The notes below the pieces were generated by a model. The model had not been told where the DNA came from and ran no database searches. It was given only the letters and a program-made list of their open reading frames with translations. Position numbers and translations under genes: made by a program. Shown in pieces: positions 16,601 through 25,954 of a stretch of 64,000 nt of DNA. Source of the DNA: an uncultured Bacteroidales bacterium (GTDB lineage Bacteria; Bacteroidota; Bacteroidia; Bacteroidales; UBA932); assembly GCA_949300335.1 (NCBI GenBank), contig CASGDV010000075.1, forward strand, positions 1 through 64,000. The letters are read 5' to 3'. Each line of letters starts with the position of its first letter. The first letter of the stretch is position 1.

Positions 16601-16819
16601 TCAGATTCTGATTTTGTAAACGGTTATTACCGAATCGGGACATACCATAGCACAGCTTGAACATCCTATGCATGCGTCACCTGTCATTTCTGCATAATGG
16701 TAACCTTTATGATTTACAGAACCGGAAAGCCTTATACTTTGTGTCGGGCAGTTCTCTATGCAGACAGAACAGCCTTTACAGTTCTGAATATCAACATCTA
16801 TTGCTCCTTTGAATGCCAT
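16601..16819 (-). CDS. 2[4Fe-4S] ferredoxin subunit of the 2-oxoacid oxidoreductase
   Basis: The 72-residue protein has two clusters of the CxxCxxCxxxCP type: CKGCSVCIENCP (from about residue 14) and CIGCSSCAMVCP (from about residue 50). As the delta subunit it takes electrons from the TPP site and passes them to free ferredoxin. It is the first gene of the operon. A TAATTTTG sequence about 20-30 bases upstream could be the -7 element, but the -33 spacing is poor. Confidence 0.93.
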   Translation of the reverse strand: MAFKGAIDVDIQNCKGCSVCIENCPTQSIRLSGSVNHKGYHYAEMTGDACIGCSSCAMVCPDSVITVYKIRI

Positions 16820-17001
16820 ATCAAATCAATATTTATTCAAAAATTCATTCAAAATTACTAAAAACTGCAATAGAAAGAAACAAAATTTTTGATAATGATA
16901 TCATTTTTCCGTAATCGTGCCGTATCACAACGGGATTCATGACATATATTTGTCAGCTTGGTGTCCATGTATTGCCGGCGTTCGGTAAAATCTAATAAAA
17001 A

Positions 17002-17034
17002 TTTGCTTTTACACCCACTTAATTTATATATTTG
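17002..17034 (+). promoter_or_regulatory. Promoter of the deaminase/PNP operon
   Basis: TTTG (17002-17005), a 21-base spacer and TATATTTG (17027-17034) match the consensus and point to a start near 17040, about 45 bases upstream of the amidohydrolase start. The rest of the 264-base gap between 16820 and 17083 is AT-rich and shows no further element. Confidence 0.72.
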
Positions 17035-17083
17035 GAAAATATTGTTACAGGCATGAAATGTGTTTCATGACGGAAAAATGTAA

Positions 17084-18370
17084 ATGGATATTCATATGGA
17101 ATGTTTGAACCGTATTATACTGAAGAATGCAGTGCTTGGCGGATCTGCATCCGATATTTATGTGGAGGGGGAAAGAATCTTTTCCATTGAAAAGGGAGGA
17201 TCTTCCGTTCCGTCGGGATGGGATTGTGCCGAGGTTCATGACTGCCGCGGAAAGGTGGCTCTGCCCGGTTTTGTGAATATGCATACCCATGCGGCAATGA
17301 GCCTGATGAGGGGATTGGGGGAGGATATCCCTTTCAGTGAATGGATAAAAAGAATATGGAGCGTTGAGTCTGCCCTCGATGAAGAACTGGTATACTGGGG
17401 TACCAAGGTTGCCTGTCTGGAAATGATACATACCGGAACAACCGCTTTCAATGATCATTACTGGCATCCTTCTTTGGCGAGAAGAGCTGCTTCGGAAATG
17501 GGGCTCAGACCCGTAATTTCATATGTAATCCTTGACAACGGGGACAGGAACGCCGCAGAAAGGCAGAAAGAAGATTGCATTAGACTCTACGAAGAGTCTT
17601 TGTCATGGCCTTCTGCATGCAGGTTTGCGGTTGCGTTCCATGCAATTTATTCTGTCAGCGAAGAAATGATGGTGTGGGCCGCGGATTTTGCAAGGGAGCA
17701 CGGCGCATGTCTCCATATCCATCTGTCTGAAACGGAAGGAGAAAATCTGACTTGCATATCCAAAACGGGAAAATCACCTGTGGAATACCTTGACAGCCTC
17801 GGGGTGTTGGGCGACAACACGGTTGCTGCACATACCTTATGGCTTTCGGAGGATGATATTTCAATTCTGGGAAAAAGGCATGTGAATTGTGTACATAACA
17901 TAAATTCGAATCTGAAACTGTCTTCCGGCTACAGATTCATGTACAATGAACTTCGCGATGCAGGAGCCAATCTGTGCATAGGAACCGACGGCTGCGCATC
18001 TTCGAACAATCTGGACATGCTCGAGGCTATGAAAACTTCGGCACTGGTACAGAAAGCCTGGCGTGGGGATCCTGCTGCCATGCCTCTGGACGAGTTGTTT
18101 TCTATGGCGACAGTCAACGGTGCCAGAGCTTTGGGACTTGATTGCGGGGAAATCAGGGAAGGAGCCCTTGCCGATATAATACTGGTAGATACCGAATCTT
18201 CGTTTTTCCTTTCCGATGCACCATTTATGGCAAATTTCATATATTCTTCACATAGCGATTGTATCGATTCTGTAATGTGTAACGGGCGTTTTGTGATGCG
18301 CAACCGCACTATAGAAGGCGAGAAGGAAATACTGAAAAATGCAAGAGAGGCAATGGAAAGACTTAAATAA
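17084..18370 (+). CDS. mtaD: Amidohydrolase, 5-methylthioadenosine/S-adenosylhomocysteine deaminase-like
   Basis: The 428-residue protein is a metal-dependent deaminase of the MtaD/SsnA/TrzN group: H-x-H metal site His67/His69 (NMHTHA), HIHLSET (about residue 206), AHTLWL (about 248) and [14 protein letters not shown] (about 305). These enzymes deaminate adenosine-type or guanine-type rings. The purine nucleoside phosphorylase starts 20 bases downstream, so the pair could convert adenosine or S-adenosylhomocysteine-like nucleosides to inosine derivatives and then to hypoxanthine. The start at 17084 is chosen as the first ATG after the promoter; an ATG at 17096 is possible. Substrate is inferred from family and context. 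Confidence 0.82.
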   Translation: MDIHMECLNRIILKNAVLGGSASDIYVEGERIFSIEKGGSSVPSGWDCAEVHDCRGKVALPGFVNMHTHAAMSLMRGLGEDIPFSEWIKRIWSVESALDEELVYWGTKVACLEMIHTGTTAFNDHYWHPSLARRAASEMGLRPVISYVILDNGDRNAAERQKEDCIRLYEESLSWPSACRFAVAFHAIYSVSEEMMVWAADFAREHGACLHIHLSETEGENLTCISKTGKSPVEYLDSLGVLGDNTVAAHTLWLSEDDISILGKRHVNCVHNINSNLKLSSGYRFMYNELRDAGANLCIGTDGCASSNNLDMLEAMKTSALVQKAWRGDPAAMPLDELFSMATVNGARALGLDCGEIREGALADIILVDTESSFFLSDAPFMANFIYSSHSDCIDSVMCNGRFVMRNRTIEGEKEILKNAREAMERLK

Positions 18371-18389
18371 CTTTTATAAATGTTTTTTT

Positions 18390-19205
18390 ATGGATCAGAG
18401 AGTTGAAAAAATCAATGTCGCGGCTGCTTATGTCAGAGATAAGATCGGAGCACGTAAACCAGTTGTAGGAATTGTTCTGGGTAGCGGACTCGGGAAACTG
18501 GCGGACAAGATCGAAAACCCGGTAACTATCCCTTATTCGGAAATTCCGGGCTTTCCTGTTTCTACGGCGATAGGGCACAAGGGCAATTATATTTTCGGAG
18601 AGCTCGGTGGCAAGCCGGTTGTCGCGATGCAGGGAAGATTCCATTATTATGAAGGATATCCGATGGAACTTGTGACTCTTCCGATAAGGGTTATGAAGGT
18701 TCTCGGTATAGAGTATCTTTTTGTTTCCAATGCTGCCGGTGGAGTGAATTTCGGATTCAAGGTAGGAGACCTGATGATAATAAGGGACCATATCAACCTT
18801 CTTCCAAATCCTCTTGTTGGAAAGAATCTTGACGAATTCGGTCCCCGTTTTCCTGATATGACGCGTCCGTATGACCCGAAGCTGATTGCTTCTGCAGAGA
18901 AGATAGCGGAGTCATTAGGCATCGCGGTCAAGAAGGGCGTTTATCTTGCAGGAACAGGGCCTTCATATGAGACACCTTCCGAGTACAAATATTTCAGAAT
19001 GATAGGTGCCGATGCAGTGGGCATGTCAACGATACCGGAGGTAATAGTTGCACGGCATTCATCGATTCCGGTATTCGGAATGTCTGTCATAACGAATGAA
19101 GCTCACGATGATTATGAAAACAACGGCGATGACGTTGTAGCCGCCGCCGATGCTGCCGCCGACCGCATGTCATTGCTTTTTGCCGAACTGATAAAATCTT
19201 TGTAG
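18390..19205 (+). CDS. punA: Purine nucleoside phosphorylase (trimeric type)
   Basis: From ATG 18390 the protein has 271 residues with the class I PNP motifs: GSGLG phosphate loop (about residue 28), the G-R-x-H-x-Y-E-G block (about 80-87), SNAAGGVN (about 112) and [11 protein letters not shown] (about 232-242, with the purine-binding Asn/Glu). It cleaves inosine or guanosine with phosphate to base and ribose-1-phosphate. An in-frame ATG at 18339 would overlap the deaminase gene and add 17 residues absent from the family, so 18390 is preferred. Its stop codon abuts the stop of nadE from the other strand, with no base between. Confidence 0.94.
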   Translation: MDQRVEKINVAAAYVRDKIGARKPVVGIVLGSGLGKLADKIENPVTIPYSEIPGFPVSTAIGHKGNYIFGELGGKPVVAMQGRFHYYEGYPMELVTLPIRVMKVLGIEYLFVSNAAGGVNFGFKVGDLMIIRDHINLLPNPLVGKNLDEFGPRFPDMTRPYDPKLIASAEKIAESLGIAVKKGVYLAGTGPSYETPSEYKYFRMIGADAVGMSTIPEVIVARHSSIPVFGMSVITNEAHDDYENNGDDVVAAADAAADRMSLLFAELIKSL

Positions 19206-21233
19206 TCAGTCTATGTCGTCGATATACATGCCGTAAGATGCGTCTGATGGCATTCTCCAGTCACCTCGCGGCGAAAGGGAAACCGAGCCGACTTTCGGAC
19301 CGTCAGGCAGACATGATCTTTTGAATTGCTGGCTGAAAAATCTTCTGATGAAGGTTTTCAGCCACTTTTTTACAGTGTCTTTAGTATATGATCCGTCACT
19401 GCAGAATGCTTTTTCCGCAAGAAACAGGATTTTTGAAGGCGAGTAACCGAACCTGAAGAAGTTGTAGAGGAAAAAGTCATGCAGTTCATATGGTCCTACA
19501 AGATCTTCCGTAACCTGTGCAATCTTGCCGTCCTGATCGGCAGGTAGAAGTTCCGGACTGATGGGTGTCGCAATAATATCCCGGAGAATATTGCCTGCAG
19601 CAGGTTCCGAATTGAATCTGTGGTCCGCCATCCATGATACAAGATGCTTGACAAGAGTTTTCGGAACACCTGCATTGACTCCGTACATCGACATATGGTC
19701 GCCGTTGTATGTTGCCCATCCTAATGCAAGTTCGGACAGGTCACCCGTTCCCACGACTATTCCACCTTCCTGATTGGCTACATCCATCAGAATCTGTGTC
19801 CTTTCCCTTGCCTGTGAATTCTCGTATGTCACGTCGTGAGATTCCTTGTCATGCCCGATATCGCTGAAATGCTGGTCGCAGGCTTTTACAATGGATATTT
19901 CGCGGGATGTTATCCCAAGTGCTTTCATAAGGCCGCATGCGTTGTCATATGTCCTTCCGGTGGTTCCGTATCCTGGCATTGTTATTCCGATTATCCGCTT
20001 CCTGTCCCATCCCAGTTTGTCGAAGGCAAGTGCAGTGACGAGCAGAGCCAGTGTGCTGTCAAGGCCTCCGGAGATTCCCACAACGGCTGTTCTGCAATTT
20101 ATCCGGGAAAGTCTTCCTGCAAGTCCCGTGGTCTGTATGGAAATTATTTCCCTGCATCTTGCATCCATCTCGGCATCATTACCTTTCGGTACGAACGGAT
20201 GTGCCTCTATTTTTCTGAAAAGTTCCTTTCTGAAATCGCTCTCGGCTGCGGAACCTGTACTTATTCTGGAGTACAGTCTGTCATATGTGTCTGCATCCGT
20301 ACCGTCAGGAGTTATTCCCCTGAAAGTGTTTGTCCTGCTTCTAAGCGAAGCGAGCCTTTCATAATCTATATCTGCAATGGTAATGGAACTTTCCATGGAG
20401 AAACGTTCGCTCTCGGACAGGACTGCACCGTTTTCACATATAATGGAACTTCCTGCAAATACAAGATCCTGGGTTGATTCTCCGCAACCGGCAGAACAAT
20501 AGATATAGCCACCCAATGTCCTTGCAGACTGTTGTCTTACCAATTCTTTCCTGTATTCGTTCTTCATGAGAAGCTCATTGCTGGCGGAGAGATTGGCGAT
20601 TATTGATGCGCCAGCCAGTGCGTGATATGATGACGGAGGTACCGGAGCCCACAGGTCTTCGCATATTTCGATTGCATAACCCGTTTCCCCTAAACTAAAT
20701 ATCATGTTCGGCGATATGTTGCATCTGAATCCTGAGTATGTCATTTCGGCACAGAACCCCTCTCTTACGTTGTCCTTGCCGTTGGAGAGATATCTTCCGT
20801 CACTCCGAACATCTCCGGACATGAAATCCTTTCCTGAACTGAACCATCTCGTTTCATAGAACTCGTTGTACGAAGGAATGTGGACTTTCGGGACGATACC
20901 CATCACGATACCGTTCCTGATGACAATGGCACAGTTGTACAGCCTGTTTCTGAATCTAACGGGAGCACCCACGACTATGTCCATGTCTTTCCCTCTGCTC
21001 GCTTCCTTTATTCTTGCGACACCTTTTTCTGCTTCCCTGACAAGAAAGTCCTGCCCGAACAGGTCTCCGCATGTATAACCGGTAACGGACAATTCCGGGA
21101 ACACGAGAAGAGATACCTGCTTCGCATATGCCTTTTCTATCATCCCGCATATGCTGGCCGTGTTAGCAACGACATCGGCTACCCTGACTACCGGAACGGC
21201 AGCTGCCACCCTTATGAATCCAAAATTGTCCAT
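19206..21233 (-). CDS. nadE: Glutamine-dependent NAD+ synthetase
   Basis: The 675-residue protein has an N-terminal nitrilase-type glutaminase domain with Glu (FPELSVTGYT), Lys (VPKVHIPSYNEFYE) and Cys (EICEDLWAP), then an ATP-pyrophosphatase synthetase domain with GISGGLDSTLAL (about residue 388). It makes NAD+ from nicotinate adenine dinucleotide. The ATG at 21233 is chosen over 21290 because the promoter -7 element lies at 21259-21266, downstream of the longer start. The promoter belongs to a sequence module also found before the DUF3467 gene. Confidence 0.95.
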   Translation of the reverse strand: MDNFGFIRVAAAVPVVRVADVVANTASICGMIEKAYAKQVSLLVFPELSVTGYTCGDLFGQDFLVREAEKGVARIKEASRGKDMDIVVGAPVRFRNRLYNCAIVIRNGIVMGIVPKVHIPSYNEFYETRWFSSGKDFMSGDVRSDGRYLSNGKDNVREGFCAEMTYSGFRCNISPNMIFSLGETGYAIEICEDLWAPVPPSSYHALAGASIIANLSASNELLMKNEYRKELVRQQSARTLGGYIYCSAGCGESTQDLVFAGSSIICENGAVLSESERFSMESSITIADIDYERLASLRSRTNTFRGITPDGTDADTYDRLYSRISTGSAAESDFRKELFRKIEAHPFVPKGNDAEMDARCREIISIQTTGLAGRLSRINCRTAVVGISGGLDSTLALLVTALAFDKLGWDRKRIIGITMPGYGTTGRTYDNACGLMKALGITSREISIVKACDQHFSDIGHDKESHDVTYENSQARERTQILMDVANQEGGIVVGTGDLSELALGWATYNGDHMSMYGVNAGVPKTLVKHLVSWMADHRFNSEPAAGNILRDIIATPISPELLPADQDGKIAQVTEDLVGPYELHDFFLYNFFRFGYSPSKILFLAEKAFCSDGSYTKDTVKKWLKTFIRRFFSQQFKRSCLPDGPKVGSVSLSPRGDWRMPSDASYGMYIDDID

Positions 21234-21258
21234 ATGAAAATTTTTTAAAACCGGAGGC

Positions 21259-21306
21259 CAAAGATAGCGATTAAGTGGAGACAAAGGCAAATTTATTTGA
21301 CTTTGT
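21259..21306 (-). promoter_or_regulatory. Repeated promoter module upstream of nadE
   Basis: On the minus strand TTTG (21288-21291), a 21-base spacer and TATCTTTG (21259-21266) form a promoter. Not only the elements but most spacer bases and about 15 bases upstream match the module at 55517-55568. The module also supplies the stop codon of the phosphotransferase gene (…NKVK-stop). Confidence 0.75.
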
Positions 21307-22417
21307 TGAATACGGGCTGCTGGTGCCTGTCCATGACGGAGGCGATGAAATCGTTCATCCTGTCGTTTTGTGATTCAGCACTTTGAAGTAGCTTGAACTG
21401 GGCTTTGGCCCTGACCAGGTTATGTTCCGGATACGCCGTCTTGTAATATGTGTCTCCGTTCAGATAATCGGTAAGGAAACGAACGCATTGCATGTAAGGG
21501 AACAGTTTTGCAGCGAACGGAAGATTCTCAGTCTCCACGGGAAGCAGGAATTTTCCGGCAGTCTCTAAATATCCTTCCGTGAACGCCATGAAAATTTCCA
21601 TGTTGAAATTGACATTCTCCGGATTTTCATCATCTTCCTTTCCAGTATTTGCTGCCGTTCTGAGAAAATCTCCGTAATCAGAAAAGACAAAGTTCGGCAT
21701 GACAGTGTCGAGATCGATGACACACAGGACTTTGCCGTTTTCATCGAACAGCATGTTGTTTACCTTTGTGTCGCAGTGGCATATCCTTTTCGGCAGTTTT
21801 CCCTCCCGGAACATCCGTTCGGCAGCACACATCGTTTCACTTCTTGAAAGGATTTCTTCCCTGAAATATTCCACTTCCCTGAGACGTCCGGCCTTGTCTT
21901 CATCCACAGCCTGCATAAACTGCCTTAGACGGAATTCCATATTGTGGAAGTCAGGAATCGTTTCCCCAAGGGCATCATGCATGTCGGAAAGCATGTATTC
22001 GAAATTTCCGAATGCATTGCCGGCATGACGGGCATAGTAAGGATTGACAGTATCGTGTGTAACCGACCTTTGAATGAATACGGATAGCCTCCAGTATCTT
22101 CCTCCGGCTTTCACATATGTTTTTCCGGATGCGTCAGGTATGAATGTCAGGACCTTTCTGTCAATGTCTTCCTCTCCGTATTCTTCGAGTTTTTTCCTTA
22201 TGTGGGATGTTACAGCGACTATATTGCTTTGAAGCATTTCCACATCTGCAAATATGCTGTCGTTTATTTTCTGAAGAATGTAGTCGGGAGTGCTTCTGTT
22301 TGCTGTCTTTACAAGAAACGTATCATTTATGAGTCCGGAACCCCAGGGAGTGGCCGAAACGGGCTTTCCGTCAATATTGAAGGATGATGCTATCTTGAGC
22401 AGTTCTGATTCTGTCAT
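21293..22417 (-). CDS. Aminoglycoside-phosphotransferase-fold sugar kinase-like protein
   Basis: The 374-residue protein has the APH-family kinase core: WGSGLINDTFLV (nucleotide-binding loop, about residue 25), the catalytic loop HCDTKVNNML (about residue 216) and the metal-binding ID-x-D motif CVIDLDTV (about 235). Enzymes of this shape in Bacteroidales are often N-acetylhexosamine or other sugar 1-kinases, not antibiotic-resistance enzymes. The C-terminus overlaps the nadE promoter module. Its substrate is not shown by the sequence. The 190 bases upstream (22418-22607) hold no recognisable gene. Confidence 0.8.
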   Translation of the reverse strand: MTESELLKIASSFNIDGKPVSATPWGSGLINDTFLVKTANRSTPDYILQKINDSIFADVEMLQSNIVAVTSHIRKKLEEYGEEDIDRKVLTFIPDASGKTYVKAGGRYWRLSVFIQRSVTHDTVNPYYARHAGNAFGNFEYMLSDMHDALGETIPDFHNMEFRLRQFMQAVDEDKAGRLREVEYFREEILSRSETMCAAERMFREGKLPKRICHCDTKVNNMLFDENGKVLCVIDLDTVMPNFVFSDYGDFLRTAANTGKEDDENPENVNFNMEIFMAFTEGYLETAGKFLLPVETENLPFAAKLFPYMQCVRFLTDYLNGDTYYKTAYPEHNLVRAKAQFKLLQSAESQNDRMNDFIASVMDRHQQPVFNKVK

Positions 22418-22607
22418 GGCAGTCGGTTATTAATCGGTTATGTGCTTGAAATCTGATGTTTTATCAGATATGTCGCATAAAATGGAAAACAGTTTGGCGG
22501 GCCATTGCCACAACCGTTACAAAATTAGTCAAAAATTGGGAACCTGTTCTGGTGCTGTCATTATTTTTATTAATTTTGAACCTTGGTCAAACTTAAACGA
22601 ATGAATT

Positions 22608-24890
22608 ATGTTGAAAAGTAGATTTTTTCTTTTGACGGCCGTGTCCGTTGCCATGTTTTTTCCGTCGGGAGAGTCATCCGCGAAAAAAAAGCCTGTTTAC
22701 AAGGATAAGAATGCTCCTGTCGAGGAAAGGGTTGAAGACCTGCTGGGCAGAATGACATTGCGTGAGAAGGTGCTCCAGCTTCAGAACCGGGGTACGGGAG
22801 GACCGGGTGAAGCTTCAAAGGTTTTCAACGGCGAGAGCGTAGGAACGGTTCATGAAATGTCAAGGAATGCCTATGACTGTTCCGTTATATACAGGGACCT
22901 CCAGGAATACATGAAGAAGGAAACCAGGTTGGGAATACCCGTACTGACAGGAGTGGAAGGTATTCAGGGAATAATCCAGGAGGGATGTACGCTTTTTCCC
23001 CATGCTTTGGCACAGGGCAGTACATTCAATCCGGAACTTGTGGAAAGGATGACATATGCCTGCGGAAGCGAGGCTGAAGTCATCGGAGTACACCAGATAT
23101 TGTCTCCGGTTCTGGATATCGCCAGAGATCCGAGATGGGGAAGGGTTGAAGAGACTTTCGGCGAAGATCCTTATCTGATAGCGGAGATGGGAATCGCCTA
23201 TGTCAACGGATATCAGAAGCACAGGATAACATGTATGCCGAAACATTTCGTTGCTCACGGTACGCCGACCGGAGGATTGAACTGTGCCGTCGTTCATGGA
23301 GGGGAACGTGACCTCAGGGGTATGTATCTGTATCCGTTCGCCAGGGTCATAGAAGAGGCGGAGCCTCTGGCAATAATGAGCTGCTACAGTTCATACGACG
23401 GAGTGCCTGTTACAGGATCCAGGTATTACATGACGGATATTCTCCGCGGTGAACTCGGCTTCAATGGATATGTATATTCAGACTGGGGATCTGTCGAGAG
23501 ACTCAAGTCGTTCCACCATATAGCGCGGGACAATGACGAGGCGGGAAGACTTGCACTGAAGGCCGGAATCGATCTGAATATAGATTCATGCTATGACAAT
23601 CTGGAAAAGCAGGTCGAGGAAGGTCTTGTCGATGTCGCGGATATCGACAATGCTGTCAGGAGAATCCTGTATGTCAAATTTGCTCTTGGCATTTTCGACG
23701 AACCTAACGGTGATCCGGAAAAGGTAAAGGACGTTGTCCGTTGTCCGGAGCATGTCGCCCTCGCGAAGGAAGTGGCGGATGAAAGTGCCGTGCTGCTTCA
23801 GAATAACGGAATCCTTCCACTGGATCTCGAAAAATATGACAGAATCGCTGTCCTGGGTCCTAACAGCAATCAGACCGTATTCGGTGACTACAGTTGGACG
23901 ACACCGTATACGAAGGAAGGTGTAACATTGTATCAGGGGCTGAAAAATGTCATAGGCGACAAGGTTGAGCTTGTTCAGGAAGACGGATGTGACTGGTGGA
24001 GTCAGGATGATTCAGGTATCGCCAAGGCTGTCGAGGTTGCTGAAAATTGTGATCTTGCAATAGTTGCAGTAGGTACAAGAAGTACGTATCTTGCCAGGAA
24101 TCCTGACAAGTCTACTTCCGGAGAAGGATATGACCTGTCTTCTCTGGAACTTCCTGGAAAACAGCTGGAACTTCTCAAGGCCGTAAAGAAAACAGGAAAA
24201 CCGATGGTCGTTGTGTTCCTGTCCGGCAAGCCATTGGTACTTTCATGGCTGAAAGACAATGCCGATGCCATTCTCGTACAATGGTATGCAGGGGAACAGC
24301 AAGGCAATTCGGCTGCGGATATCCTGGCGGGAAATGTCAATCCGTCAGGACGTCTCAATGTGTCATTCCCGCGCAGTACCGGAAATATCCCGTGTTACTA
24401 CAACTATTATCCTTATTATGCTGTCAACAGGGAAGATTTCAACCAGGCGGGTACATATGAGAATCCGAAGAGTCATTATGTCTTCGAAGAACCGTTTGCA
24501 TTGTGGAGCTTCGGGTACGGATTGAGCTATACTGATTTCGATTATGTGGATTTTAAGGTTAACAAGGATGTTTTCTCTGCTGACAATGACAAGATTGTCG
24601 TAGAAGTTGATGTCAGGAACACGGGAGACCGTGCCGGAAAGGAAGTCGTCCAGTTGTATGTCAGGGACATGTTCGCTTCTGTAGTTACACCGGTCAAGCA
24701 GCTCAAGGCTTTCAGAAAGGTATCCATTGAGTCCGGAGAGACAGAAACGGTAAGGCTTGAGGTTCCCGTCAAAGAACTGTTTGTCATCAACGACAGGATG
24801 GAACGCGTTGTGGAACCAGGTGAGTTTGAAATCCAGGTCGGCAGTTCATCCGACAATATTCTTTTCAGAAAAGTCGTTGAGGTGAAATAA
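22608..24890 (+). CDS. bglX: Glycoside hydrolase family 3 beta-glucosidase-like enzyme
   Basis: The 760-residue protein has a signal peptide (hydrophobic core about 5-18, cleavage near residue 24), a GH3 N-terminal barrel with RDPRWGRVEETFGEDPYL, PKHFVAHG and nucleophile Asp292 (VYSDWGS), the C-terminal alpha/beta domain (ILPLDLEKYDRIAVLGPNS to GRLNVSFPRSTG) and a fibronectin type III-like end (about 640-760). It is exported and probably removes terminal beta-glucose or xylose from oligosaccharides. It stands alone, with a weak TAATTTTG -7 element upstream and a terminator after it. Substrate specificity is not certain; the bglX symbol is by general resemblance. Confidence 0.92.
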   Translation: MLKSRFFLLTAVSVAMFFPSGESSAKKKPVYKDKNAPVEERVEDLLGRMTLREKVLQLQNRGTGGPGEASKVFNGESVGTVHEMSRNAYDCSVIYRDLQEYMKKETRLGIPVLTGVEGIQGIIQEGCTLFPHALAQGSTFNPELVERMTYACGSEAEVIGVHQILSPVLDIARDPRWGRVEETFGEDPYLIAEMGIAYVNGYQKHRITCMPKHFVAHGTPTGGLNCAVVHGGERDLRGMYLYPFARVIEEAEPLAIMSCYSSYDGVPVTGSRYYMTDILRGELGFNGYVYSDWGSVERLKSFHHIARDNDEAGRLALKAGIDLNIDSCYDNLEKQVEEGLVDVADIDNAVRRILYVKFALGIFDEPNGDPEKVKDVVRCPEHVALAKEVADESAVLLQNNGILPLDLEKYDRIAVLGPNSNQTVFGDYSWTTPYTKEGVTLYQGLKNVIGDKVELVQEDGCDWWSQDDSGIAKAVEVAENCDLAIVAVGTRSTYLARNPDKSTSGEGYDLSSLELPGKQLELLKAVKKTGKPMVVVFLSGKPLVLSWLKDNADAILVQWYAGEQQGNSAADILAGNVNPSGRLNVSFPRSTGNIPCYYNYYPYYAVNREDFNQAGTYENPKSHYVFEEPFALWSFGYGLSYTDFDYVDFKVNKDVFSADNDKIVVEVDVRNTGDRAGKEVVQLYVRDMFASVVTPVKQLKAFRKVSIESGETETVRLEVPVKELFVINDRMERVVEPGEFEIQVGSSSDNILFRKVVEVK

Positions 24891-24931
24891 AGGTCCGGAT
24901 TTATTGTGATTTTTCCGGGCAATCATGTCAT

Positions 24932-24979
24932 GAGGATGATGGAGGAGCCAAGTGCGGCTTTGGAATCATCCTCTTTTTA
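24932..24979 (+). terminator. Intrinsic terminator after the GH3 gene
   Basis: GAGGATGAT (24932-24940) pairs with ATCATCCTC (24965-24973), with an inner AGCC/GGCT stem, and is followed by T5. Confidence 0.85.
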
Positions 24980-25060
24980 TTTCGGTGAACGGACAACGGA
25001 GAGATGGAATATTTATATTTGCAGTCGAACGATATGAAGCAATTTTAAAGACAGATAAAA

Positions 25061-25903
25061 ATGAATATCAGAAGAAAGCTTATCGGGTTTGCATGCGTCA
25101 TTCTGTGCAGCACCAGTACAATGTCCGCAAGGACAATCCGTCCAAGCGGGAATTATATTACGGAAAAGCATCTTATTGGTAATATATCTGCCATATCCGC
25201 GGCTTCATCCATAGATGTTGTATATCACCAGACATCCTGCAGGCCGTATGCCGAAATATATGCTTCGGACAATGTCATGCAATTTGTCCTGCTGAAGGAG
25301 AAAGGGGGAGAACTGACTGTCTGTTATGCGGAGGGGATTGAAATAAGAGGCGAGAGCCGGTGCCGTGTCGATGTTTACTCTCCGTCCGTGTCTTGTTTTA
25401 CCACCTATGCGTCAGGTGACATATCCATACCTGAAGGTTTGGATACGGACAGGAATGTGAAGATGAACACCTATGCCAGCGGAGATGTAGAAGTCCTGGA
25501 TGTCAATTGCACTGGACTGGAAGCATGTATATATGCCAGCGGGAACATTATGCTGAAGAAGGTATCATGCAGTAATGCCTCATTGTCAATTTATGCTTCC
25601 GGAGACTGTGGAATTTCAGCATTGGATTGCGAAGGCAAGGGGAAAGCACAAGTCTATGCCAGCGGTGATATCGAGGCATCAGGTGTGTGCGGCGAAGTCA
25701 TTCTTGGAAATTTTGCTTCCGGAGATATCGATATGGAGAGCCTGAAGGCAAAGTCGGCAGAAGTTGAGATATTCGGTTCCGGAGATGTTGTCTGCCATGT
25801 CTCCGGTTCCATCATGGCGAAATCGTTCGGCAGCGGAACTCTGACATATTTCGGAAATCCGTCCCGATGCGATACGGAGGGGAAGAATATCAACAGAAGA
25901 TGA
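25061..25903 (+). CDS. GIN-domain (DUF2807) exported protein
   Basis: The 280-residue protein has an N-terminal signal peptide (about residues 7-23) and then a beta-helix-like body. A short strand-turn motif recurs about every 20-25 residues (TYASGD, TYASGD, IYASGN, IYASGD, VYASGD, NFASGD, FGSGD), the hallmark of putative auto-transporter adhesin head GIN domains in Bacteroidota. The function of this family is unknown; an envelope or surface role is assumed. A TATATTTG -7 element lies at 25014-25021. It is the last gene of backbone-like composition before the G+C-rich block. Confidence 0.85.
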   Translation: MNIRRKLIGFACVILCSTSTMSARTIRPSGNYITEKHLIGNISAISAASSIDVVYHQTSCRPYAEIYASDNVMQFVLLKEKGGELTVCYAEGIEIRGESRCRVDVYSPSVSCFTTYASGDISIPEGLDTDRNVKMNTYASGDVEVLDVNCTGLEACIYASGNIMLKKVSCSNASLSIYASGDCGISALDCEGKGKAQVYASGDIEASGVCGEVILGNFASGDIDMESLKAKSAEVEIFGSGDVVCHVSGSIMAKSFGSGTLTYFGNPSRCDTEGKNINRR

Positions 25904-25943
25904 TATTGAAATCAGAGATTCACGACAATTTAATGAACAGGTG

Positions 25944-25949
25944 AGGAGG
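25944..25949 (+). promoter_or_regulatory. Strong Shine-Dalgarno site
   Basis: AGGAGG lies 5 bases before the ATG of the acetyltransferase. Bacteroidota genes rarely use such a site, and most starts in this window lack one. Confidence 0.6.
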
Positions 25950-25954
25950 TTGCA

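Noticed and set aside
21293..22417. Aminoglycoside resistance gene
   Set aside because: The kinase fold is shared with sugar kinases. The gene is in a chromosomal housekeeping setting with no mobile element, so resistance is not supported.
25400..25800. Recurrent YASGD-coding segments that look like a tandem DNA repeat
   Set aside because: The repetition is at protein level with diverged codons and is the normal strand-turn pattern of GIN-domain proteins, not a DNA repeat array.
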